6,129 nt of DNA, taken from positions 1 through 6,129 of the forward strand of contig JAAYII010000274.1 in assembly GCA_012523535.1 (NCBI GenBank), in the 5' to 3' direction. Under the pieces are notes generated by a model. The model was given only the letters and a program-made list of their open reading frames with translations, did no database searches and was not told the origin of the DNA. The stretch comes from Peptococcaceae bacterium. GTDB taxonomy: Bacteria > Bacillota > Desulfitobacteriia > Desulfitobacteriales > Syntrophobotulaceae. Position numbers and translations under genes: made by a program. Shown here piece by piece: positions 1 to 6,129 of this stretch. Every line of letters begins with the position of its first letter. Within the stretch, counting starts at the first letter, position 1.

Positions 1-1
1 C

Positions 2-2572
2 AAAAAATATAATTCCTACGCTCCAATGCCTGAGTTTATCGAAGAAAATCTTAATCCGGAATTTGTGTTGCGCCCTTATCAGATAGACGCCTTCAGAAAT
101 TTTATCACCTATTTTGAAAACGAAAGTTTGCGCAAGTATCCTTCCCAAACCCTTTTTCATATGGCCACCGGCAGCGGCAAAACAATGATCATGGCCGGAC
201 TGATGCTATATCTTTATAAGAAGGGTTACCGCAATTTTCTTTTCTTTGTTCACCTGGATAATATAGTAAAAAAAACCAAAGATAATTTCTTGAACAAAAG
301 TTCAAAAAAATACCTGTTTGCCGATGAACTCAAAATCGACGGTGAACCGGTAAGAATTAAAGAAGTAAACAATTTTCAGGGAAACGATGGAGATAACATA
401 AATATTTATTTTACAACGATTCAAGGTTTGCACAGTGATTTGTGGGAAGTTAAAGAAAACGGGATTTCTATTGAGGATTTTAAAGAGCAAAAAATTGTAC
501 TTATTTCCGATGAAGCTCATCATCTCAATGTAGATACCAAAAAGCAAAAGAATAAAAAAGAAGCGGAAATCCAAAAGTCATGGGAATACACCGCCAAAGC
601 GATTTTGAACGCCAATAAAGATAATGTTATGCTCGAATTTACGGCGACTTGTGACTTGGAGAATCCTTTTATTAGAAGAGAATATGAGGATAAAATAATC
701 TTCAACTATCCCCTGGCTAAATTTAGGGCCGATTTATATTCCAAAGAAGTAAAAACAATGCGTTCCGACCTTCCTTTAATGCAAAGAGCAATTCAGGCAG
801 TCCTGTTAAGCCAATATAGATTAAAGATTTTTCAGGACAATGGGCTAAATATTAAACCTGTGGTGCTCTTTAAAGCTCTGACTAAAGAGCAAAGCAAAAA
901 TTTCATGGCTGAATTCTTAAAGGCTATAGCCAATTTAAACTCCCAATATTTACAGGAATTGAGGGATGCGGCCGTCCATCCCACTCTTGTACGCATGTAC
1001 CAATATTTTGAAAGCAACAATATTTCTTTGGAAGCTTTAGCCCAAGAGCTAAAGGAAGAGTTTTCCAAAGAACGTTGCATTTCCATGAATGATCCCCAGG
1101 AAGCGGACCGGGTTCAAATCATTGTAAATACTCTTGAGGATGTTCATAACCCCTATAGAGCCGTTTTCCAAGTAAAAAAGCTGGATGAGGGTTGGGATGT
1201 TCTCAATCTTTTTGATATTGTCAGACTGTATGAAACTCGTGACGGCAAGAACGGAAAACCCGGGAAAACCACAGTTGCCGAAGCGCAACTTATCGGGCGC
1301 GGAGCACGGTATTGCCCCTTTGCCGTTGATGAGAGCCAAGACAAATATAAACGTAAATATGATCATGACTTGGACAACCCCCTGCGTGTTTGCGAGGAAC
1401 TTTATTACCATTGCCAAAATGATTCCAAATATATTTCCGAGCTGACGGTTGCCCTTGTTGAGCTGGGAATTATGGCTAATAACGTGGTTGAACGGCAGTA
1501 CGTTTTTAAAAAGGACTTTACAAACAGTGATTTTTATAAAAACGGATTGGTGTTTTTTAACAAAAGAATAGTGAAAAGCCGCAAGGATGTTTTTGGCCTT
1601 CCCCAACATATAAGGGAGAAGGAATATCCGGTAACCGTTCATACTGGTAGGACTGCAGTGGATACCTTGTTGGAGAACAAGCATATTGAGGTAGATATTA
1701 AAACTTATATCAAGAGAATTTCTTTTGGGGAAATTGCGAAGTTAAACTATTCATTGGTTCATAAGGCTTTAAGAAAATATGATGTTTTTAAATTTAATGC
1801 CCTGAAAAGGTATTTCCCTAACTTGCGTTCGACGCGGCAATTTATTTGTGACCCTGATTACCTTGGTCAAGTTCGAATTGCAATACAAAGCAAATTACAA
1901 GAGCCGGATATGAGAATCTACTACCAGGCTTGTGTTCAAGCCCTTGATAAAATTGCCGGATTAATTTCTTCAATTGAAGTTGAGTATGAAGGGACAAAGG
2001 AATTTGAATCCAGGTATTTTCATGAGATTTTTAAGGATAAACAAAGGGTCTATTATGCTGATCCACAAGGGGACGGACCCGGGGTGCCCCAATCGGACCC
2101 TTCGGTATCCGCTTCTCTCAGGCTTGATTTATCAAAAGAAGAATGGTATGTATTTAATGACAATTTCGGTACTTCCCAAGAAAAGGCTTTTGTAAAGTAT
2201 TTCAAGTCTTTCGTCGAAACACTTCAAGATAAGTATGACAAAGTATATTTGGTCAGAAACGAACGGAGATTAAAAATTTATTCTTTTGCGGACGGGAAAC
2301 GATTCGAGCCGGATTATTTGTTATTTCTGCAAAAAAAGAAAACCGAAGGTTATGAGCAAATACAAATTTTTATTGAACCCAAAGGAACCCAGCTCCTCTC
2401 CGATGAGCAATGGAAAGAGGATTTGCTTTTGTCCCTTGAGAGAGAAGCGATTCCGGTAACTCCGCTTGCAGACAATAATCAATACAAAATCTGGGGGTTT
2501 CATTTTTTTAATCCTGAACATAGACAAAAAGAGTTTTTTGCGGATATGAATAGACTTCTTTTGGGAAAATAG
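2..2572 (+). CDS. Type III restriction (Res)-like DEAD/DEAH helicase with C-terminal PD-(D/E)XK nuclease, 5' end probably outside window
   Basis: Predicted ATP-dependent DNA translocase/helicase fused to an endonuclease, like the Res subunit of type III restriction systems. Numbering from the ATG at 26: RPYQ (16-19) resembles a Q-type motif, ATGSGKT (47-53) is Walker A, DEAH (162-165) is motif II, TAT (206-208) is motif III, KLDEGWDV (385-392) and QLIGRGARY (421-429) are motifs of the second RecA-like domain, the last carrying the arginine-finger pattern. Near the C-terminus, FEPDYLLFL (760-768, D763) followed by IEPKG (783-787, E784 and K786) fits a PD-(D/E)XK nuclease core. All key residues look intact. 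The frame is open to the left edge, the ATG at 26 has no Shine-Dalgarno sequence, and the residues before it read smoothly into the helicase, so the real start is likely upstream. The 848 residues from that ATG are close to the size expected for such proteins. No modification methyltransferase is visible in the window; one may lie to the left. A stand-alone DNA repair or defence helicase is the alternative. Confidence 0.88.
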   Translation, partial: KKYNSYAPMPEFIEENLNPEFVLRPYQIDAFRNFITYFENESLRKYPSQTLFHMATGSGKTMIMAGLMLYLYKKGYRNFLFFVHLDNIVKKTKDNFLNKSSKKYLFADELKIDGEPVRIKEVNNFQGNDGDNINIYFTTIQGLHSDLWEVKENGISIEDFKEQKIVLISDEAHHLNVDTKKQKNKKEAEIQKSWEYTAKAILNANKDNVMLEFTATCDLENPFIRREYEDKIIFNYPLAKFRADLYSKEVKTMRSDLPLMQRAIQAVLLSQYRLKIFQDNGLNIKPVVLFKALTKEQSKNFMAEFLKAIANLNSQYLQELRDAAVHPTLVRMYQYFESNNISLEALAQELKEEFSKERCISMNDPQEADRVQIIVNTLEDVHNPYRAVFQVKKLDEGWDVLNLFDIVRLYETRDGKNGKPGKTTVAEAQLIGRGARYCPFAVDESQDKYKRKYDHDLDNPLRVCEELYYHCQNDSKYISELTVALVELGIMANNVVERQYVFKKDFTNSDFYKNGLVFFNKRIVKSRKDVFGLPQHIREKEYPVTVHTGRTAVDTLLENKHIEVDIKTYIKRISFGEIAKLNYSLVHKALRKYDVFKFNALKRYFPNLRSTRQFICDPDYLGQVRIAIQSKLQEPDMRIYYQACVQALDKIAGLISSIEVEYEGTKEFESRYFHEIFKDKQRVYYADPQGDGPGVPQSDPSVSASLRLDLSKEEWYVFNDNFGTSQEKAFVKYFKSFVETLQDKYDKVYLVRNERRLKIYSFADGKRFEPDYLLFLQKKKTEGYEQIQIFIEPKGTQLLSDEQWKEDLLLSLEREAIPVTPLADNNQYKIWGFHFFNPEHRQKEFFADMNRLLLGK

Positions 2573-2576
2573 AACG

Positions 2577-2583
2577 AAAGGAG
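2577..2583 (+). promoter_or_regulatory. Ribosome binding site of the GT8 gene
   Basis: AAAGGAG lies just after the stop codon of the helicase gene, 9 bases before the ATG at 2593. A second in-frame ATG at 2599 would be 15 bases away, so the spacing favours 2593 as the start. Confidence 0.7.
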
Positions 2584-2592
2584 TGGAACAAA

Positions 2593-3402
2593 ATGCTTAT
2601 GAATATTCTGGTAACCATAAATTCAAATTATATAAAACCTTTGAAAGTAATGCTCAAGTCGCTTTTTTTAAATAATCCTGAAGAAAAATTTATCGTATAT
2701 TTGCTGCACTCCAGCCTGACAACCGAAGAGTTGGATGAGCTTAAGCAATATATTGCTGGCCAGGGACATGAGCTTAAGGTAGTAACTATTGATGATAATT
2801 ATTTCCGGGATGCACCTGTTCTTCTCCATTACAGTAAAGAAATGTATTACCGCCTTCTGGCTTTTAAGTTTTTGCCTTTGGAATTGGATCGCATCTTGTA
2901 TTTAGATCCGGATATCTTGGTGATTAATCCAATTCGAGAACTTTACAATCAAAATATGGAAGGGTATTTATTTGCAGCCGCTTATCATGATTTGTTAACA
3001 GTAAGGGAAATCAATAAGCTCCGTTTGAAACCTTATGAAATCGATGCTTATTATAATTCCGGGGTATTACTGAAGAATCTCGAACTTCAAAGGCAAACGA
3101 TTGATGAGCAGGAGATCTTTGAGTTCGTTGACCGCAATAAAGTGAAATTATTGTTGCCCGATCAGGATATTATTAATGCTCTTTATGCCAAGCAAATAAA
3201 AAATTTGGATGAGAAGTTATATAATTATGATACTAGGCATTATTCATATTACAAATTAACCAGCAACGGGTTGTGGGATATGGATTACGTAATCCGCAAC
3301 ACAGTTATACTTCATTTTTGCGGCAAGAAAAAACCATGGCTCAAAGGCTACAGCGGCTGGTTCCATTCCTTATATAAACATTACGAAAAACTGGCAATTT
3401 AA
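2593..3402 (+). CDS. Glycosyltransferase family 8 protein
   Basis: Predicted retaining glycosyltransferase of family GT8, which moves a hexose (usually galactose or glucose) from a UDP-sugar to an acceptor. The N-terminus MNILVTINSNY is the first Rossmann-like strand of the GT-A fold. YLDPDILV (103-110) carries the metal-binding D-x-D (D105, D107), YYNSGVLL (153-160) is the conserved acceptor-side segment, LLPDQDIIN (187-195) follows, and HFCGKKKPW (241-249) matches the C-terminal HxxGxxKPW motif, whose His is the third metal ligand in LgtC-type enzymes. At 269 residues it is near the short end of the family, similar in size to GspA-like proteins of Bacillus, and lacks the C-terminal membrane-binding extension of some LPS enzymes. 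There is no signal peptide or transmembrane segment, so it should act in the cytoplasm or at the inner membrane face. It starts 20 bases after the helicase gene with a good ribosome binding site. The acceptor cannot be told from sequence; an envelope glycan or lipid is a guess based on the next gene. Confidence 0.9.
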   Translation: MLMNILVTINSNYIKPLKVMLKSLFLNNPEEKFIVYLLHSSLTTEELDELKQYIAGQGHELKVVTIDDNYFRDAPVLLHYSKEMYYRLLAFKFLPLELDRILYLDPDILVINPIRELYNQNMEGYLFAAAYHDLLTVREINKLRLKPYEIDAYYNSGVLLKNLELQRQTIDEQEIFEFVDRNKVKLLLPDQDIINALYAKQIKNLDEKLYNYDTRHYSYYKLTSNGLWDMDYVIRNTVILHFCGKKKPWLKGYSGWFHSLYKHYEKLAI

Positions 3403-3430
3403 GGGCACATCAATCCATCATTGAAAACTG

Positions 3431-5005
3431 GTGACTATGAGTAATATAAAAAAGAACAACTTGAAAAAAATATTGAATAGCCGGGTTTTAATCACTGTCA
3501 TAGCCATAGTTCTGCAGCTTTTGGCCTTTATAAGTGTAATCATAAAGTTTAATAACTATTTTGCATTCTTTTATGCGGGCAGTATCGTTTTTAGCTTGTT
3601 GGTGGTATTGTTTATTCTTTATAACAGAAGCAACCCGGTATATAAGATCGCTTGGATTATTCTTATTTTAATTTTCCCTATATTTGGGGGATTTTTCTAT
3701 ATCTTTTTTGGGGTTAATAGGCTGAGCAACAGAAGAAAACGCAGCATGGAAACCATTTTTTATAAAACCAAAGAAACACTTCATCCTCAACCTGGGATTA
3801 TTGCGGAACTGGAAAAAAGCAACAGTAATGCAGCCAACCAATCGAGATATATCCAGGATTATTCTTTCTATCCTCCTTACCGGAATACTTATTGCGAATA
3901 CTTGCCAAGCGGTGAACAAAAATTTGCCAAATTGAAAGAGGAACTTAAAAAAGCCCGCTATTATATTTTTCTGGAGTATTTTATTATTGAAGAAGGGGTA
4001 TTGTGGAACAGTATATTGGAAATCTTGGTGGACAAAGTTAAAGAAGGCGTTGACGTTCGGGTTATTTACGATGATTTTGGTTGTTTGACCACCCTGCCTT
4101 ATAAATATAATCGCAAGTTAGAGGAACTGGGGATTAAGTGCTGTGTTTTTAATCCTGTTATTCCCGTTTTATCCTCCCGTCATAATAACAGAGACCATCG
4201 TAAAATTGCAATTATTGACGGATATACGGCTTTCACGGGAGGATTAAATCTGGCCGATGAATACATAAATGTTAAAGAATTATATGGGCACTGGAAAGAT
4301 TCGGCCATTATGCTCAAAGGGGAAGCTGCCTGGAGTCTTACGGTTATGTTTTTGACCATGTGGGATTATCTGAAAGGTACAGACGAAGATTATAGAAAGT
4401 ATAAGTGTGACTTAGAACATTTAGGCGATACGGATCTTGGCAGCGATAGAAATAGTTCCGGTATAGTTCAACCTTTTGCCGACAGCCCTTTGGACAATGA
4501 GTCGGTCGGGGAGACCATTTATTTTAACTTAATTAATAAGGTTGAAAAGTATCTATATATTACAACCCCTTATTTGATAATTAATAATGAAATTATTACG
4601 GCTCTGACAACGGCTGCTAAAGGGGGAGTAGATGTTCGAATTATTACCCCTTATATCCCTGATAAGTGGTATGTACATGCGGTTACCCGCTCCTATTATA
4701 AACTCCTACTTGAAGCAGGAATCAAAATCTACGAATACACTCCCGGTTTTATTCATTCCAAGACTTTTGTCGCCGATCATAAATACGGTGTAGTCGGAAC
4801 CATCAATTTGGATTATCGAAGTCTCTTTTTACATTTTGAATGCGGGGTTTGGCTGTACGATTGTGACATTATACAGGATATGTATAATGATTTTCTAAAG
4901 ACCTTGGAGGATTGCCGAGAAATAACTTTGCTAGATATAAATGAAATCAAATGGCATAAAAAAATGATCGGGTTTATCCTGCGAGTCTTTGCTCCTCTTA
5001 TGTAA
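3431..5005 (+). CDS. cls: Cardiolipin synthase (phospholipase D superfamily)
   Basis: Membrane enzyme that joins two phosphatidylglycerol molecules into cardiolipin, releasing glycerol. Numbering from the GTG at 3431: hydrophobic segments at about 19-38, 43-63 and 73-93 form the N-terminal membrane anchor, the last with the FPIFGGFFYIFFG pattern of the PLDc_N domain. Two HKD motifs follow: HRKIAIIDG (H256, K258, D263) with GGLN at 270-273, and HSKTFVAD (H442, K444, D449) with GTINLD at 456-461. VQPFADSPLDNE (346-357) is a conserved pre-second-domain segment of bacterial Cls. Length 524 is in the normal range (about 480-520), with the usual hydrophobic C-terminus ending APLM. Two starts are possible, GTG at 3431 and ATG at 3437, after an in-frame stop at 3422. 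Neither has a clear Shine-Dalgarno sequence; the ATG, giving MSNIKKNN, is the more likely. The gene follows the GT8 gene by 28 bases without a terminator, so it may depend on upstream transcription. All catalytic residues are present, so it is probably active. Confidence 0.94.
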   Translation: MTMSNIKKNNLKKILNSRVLITVIAIVLQLLAFISVIIKFNNYFAFFYAGSIVFSLLVVLFILYNRSNPVYKIAWIILILIFPIFGGFFYIFFGVNRLSNRRKRSMETIFYKTKETLHPQPGIIAELEKSNSNAANQSRYIQDYSFYPPYRNTYCEYLPSGEQKFAKLKEELKKARYYIFLEYFIIEEGVLWNSILEILVDKVKEGVDVRVIYDDFGCLTTLPYKYNRKLEELGIKCCVFNPVIPVLSSRHNNRDHRKIAIIDGYTAFTGGLNLADEYINVKELYGHWKDSAIMLKGEAAWSLTVMFLTMWDYLKGTDEDYRKYKCDLEHLGDTDLGSDRNSSGIVQPFADSPLDNESVGETIYFNLINKVEKYLYITTPYLIINNEIITALTTAAKGGVDVRIITPYIPDKWYVHAVTRSYYKLLLEAGIKIYEYTPGFIHSKTFVADHKYGVVGTINLDYRSLFLHFECGVWLYDCDIIQDMYNDFLKTLEDCREITLLDINEIKWHKKMIGFILRVFAPLM

Positions 5006-5024
5006 GATCTTTTCCCGGGTATAC

Positions 5025-5030
5025 AGGAGG
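5025..5030 (+). promoter_or_regulatory. Ribosome binding site of the flavoprotein gene
   Basis: A perfect AGGAGG lies 4 bases before the ATG at 5035. The spacing is short but the match to the 16S rRNA anti-Shine-Dalgarno is complete. It fixes the start of the FAD protein gene and is the strongest such site in the window. Confidence 0.75.
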
Positions 5031-5034
5031 TTTT

Positions 5035-5334
5035 ATGCTTAGAATTCCAAATATTAAATTGGGAATTAATCAAGTTACCGATGCGGAGAAAGAAAAACGG
5101 GCCTTACAGAAAGAAATACTTTCCAAGTTAAGAATTGATAAAAGGGAACTGGTTAATTTTAAAATTTTTAAGAAATCAATCGATGCTCGCAAAAAAGACA
5201 GGATAATGTTCGTTTATACGGTTGATGTTCAAATTCTTCATGAAGAGCGTCTGCTTAACAAATTGAGTTCCCAAGGGATAGCAACAACCCCTGATTTGTC
5301 TTATAAGGCGTTAAATACGGGACAGAGACTTTAA
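5035..5334 (+). CDS. N-terminal part of COG2509-type FAD-dependent oxidoreductase (frameshifted)
   Basis: This 99-residue ORF is not a separate small protein. It matches the N-terminal domain that precedes the FAD-binding fold in the family annotated as NAD(FAD)-utilizing dehydrogenases (COG2509). Recognisable parts are the opening MLRIPNIKL, the segment SIDARKKD (48-55) and FVYTVDV (59-65), which recur in that family. The ORF starts after an ideal AGGAGG and ends at TAA 5332-5334, where its last four residues (GQRL) are out of frame with the family. The continuation, GTETLIERPVIVG, is found one frame back, beginning at 5319. The ORF follows cls by 29 bases. If the stop is real, the product would be only the accessory domain without any flavin site and probably useless. 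The function of this N-terminal domain is not known to me. Confidence 0.8.
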   Translation: MLRIPNIKLGINQVTDAEKEKRALQKEILSKLRIDKRELVNFKIFKKSIDARKKDRIMFVYTVDVQILHEERLLNKLSSQGIATTPDLSYKALNTGQRL

Positions 5335-6129
5335 TTGAACGTCCTGTTATAGTCGGTATGGGACCGGCAGGTATTTTTGCCGGATTAATGCTGAGTAAAA
5401 ATGGTTATCATCCTCTTATTCTGGAAAGAGGAGAGGACGTGGAAACGAGAACCTCCAAAGTTAACCAATTTTGGAATTTTGGGCGGCTTGACACGGAAAG
5501 CAATGTCCAGTTTGGGGAGGGTGGGGCAGGTACTTTTTCCGATGGGAAGCTTACCACTCTGATCAATGACAAAAGATGCCGCTTGGTCTTGGAAGAGTTA
5601 ATTAAAGCGGGTGCACCGGAGAAAATATTATATGAAAGTAAACCTCATATCGGAACTGATTTGCTTAAGCGTATCGTTAAAAATATCAGAGAAGAAATTA
5701 TTGCTTCCGGCGGAGAGGTTAGATTTAAAGCTAAAGTAACCGATTTTATTATCCGGGATGGAAAGGTTCAGGGCTTAATTATAAATGAGAAAGAGGAGAT
5801 ACCTTGCCAGGTTGTTTTGCTGGCAATTGGGCACAGTGCCCGAGACACTTTTGAGGTCTTGCACCGGAAAGGAGTAGTTTTACAGCCAAAACCATTTTCC
5901 ATTGGAGTAAGGATAGAACATCCCCAGGCTGTGATAAACAAAGCCCAATATGGCAGGAATGCCGAGCATCCGGCACTGGGAGCCGCCGATTACAAACTGG
6001 TTTATCATTCGGCGAAAACAGGAAGGTCGGCTTACACCTTTTGCATGTGTCCCGGAGGATTTGTTGTTGCCGCTGCCTCAGAAGAAAAAGGTATAGTTAC
6101 AAATGGGATGAGTGAACATCAAAGGGATG
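5307..6129 (+). CDS. FAD-binding body of COG2509-type oxidoreductase, second frame after a frameshift and cut by the window end
   Basis: This frame is open from 5307 (after a TAA at 5304-5306) to the right edge with no stop. Joined to the upstream ORF at 5319, the composite has about 365 visible residues; the family is usually about 520-540, so the C-terminal third lies outside. Composite numbering: GMGPAG (108-113) is the dinucleotide-binding GxGxxG after the strand PVIV, E131 in LERG is the acidic residue that typically binds the FAD ribose, ESNVQFGEGGAG to SDGKL (155-173) is the family signature, LAIGHSARD (263-271) is the second conserved flavin-fold segment, and CMCPGG (337-342) is a conserved two-cysteine motif. 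It is presumably a cytoplasmic flavoprotein oxidoreductase whose substrate is unknown. The first in-frame ATG, at 5358, falls inside GxGxxG, so separate initiation would lose the first strand of the FAD fold. The gene therefore works only if the frame is restored or the shift is an artefact. Confidence 0.85.
5317..5334 (+). other. Frameshift site splitting the flavoprotein gene
   Basis: Family-like coding passes from the frame of the ATG at 5035 to the frame one base back between 5307 and 5332. The simplest repair is one extra G in the GGG run at 5319-5321, giving ACG GGG ACA GAG and the smooth join NTGTETLIERP. As given, the upstream frame reads into TAA at 5332-5334. A single-base loss in a G run may be a real mutation or a sequencing error. 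Confidence 0.8.

Noticed and set aside
8..13. TATAAT matching a -10 promoter box
   Set aside because: It lies within an open reading frame, no -35 region can be seen because of the window edge, and it would give an almost leaderless transcript for an ATG that is probably not the real start.
1049..1684. 211-codon open frame on the - strand inside the helicase gene
   Set aside because: It is antisense to conserved helicase motifs, has no recognisable domain, and is explained as a shadow of the real coding frame.
5006..5034. Possible terminator after cls around CCCGGG
   Set aside because: CCCGGG is only a 6-base palindrome without a loop, and the T run comes before it rather than after, so it does not fit an intrinsic terminator.
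5304..5345. Programmed -1 ribosomal frameshift in the flavoprotein gene
   Set aside because: The shift is in the -1 direction, but the only slippery-like heptamer, G TTA AAT at 5310-5316, lacks the X XXY YYZ pattern. The downstream pairing of GGGAC (5319-5323) with GTCCT (5341-5345) is a weak 5-bp stem with a long loop, and no Shine-Dalgarno-like stimulator sits at the right distance.
5779..5976. 65-codon open frame on the - strand near the right end
   Set aside because: It is antisense to the conserved flavoprotein body and has no ribosome binding site or family resemblance that I can see.

Overview
This 6.1 kb stretch is AT-rich (roughly 40% GC by eye) and fully coding on the + strand. The strong AGGAGG-type ribosome binding sites, the AT-rich codon use and the set of proteins (GT8 glycosyltransferase, two-HKD cardiolipin synthase, COG2509-type FAD protein) suggest a low-GC Gram-positive bacterium, probably an anaerobic member of the Clostridia (Bacillota). 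This placement is inference; there is no rRNA or other marker in the window.

Layout, left to right. Positions 2-2572 hold a large helicase-nuclease of the type III restriction (Res) subunit kind, whose true start is probably just left of the window. Positions 2593-3402 hold a short GT8 glycosyltransferase. Positions 3431-5005 hold a cardiolipin synthase with an N-terminal membrane anchor and two HKD phospholipase D motifs. From 5035 to the right edge lies one FAD-dependent oxidoreductase gene (COG2509 type) that a one-base frameshift near 5319 splits into an N-terminal 99-residue ORF and a downstream body that runs off the window.

The gaps between genes are only 20, 28 and 29 bases, with no visible terminator or convincing promoter, so the four genes may be read from one transcript. 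Their functions do not form an obvious pathway: DNA restriction or repair, sugar transfer, membrane phospholipid synthesis and a flavoprotein. The GT8 and cardiolipin synthase could both act on the cell envelope, but that link rests only on adjacency.

I found no RNA gene, CRISPR array, insertion sequence, attachment site or large repeat. There is no clear sign of a new system. The observations most worth checking are the frameshift in the flavoprotein gene and whether the Res-like protein has a methyltransferase partner to the left of the window.
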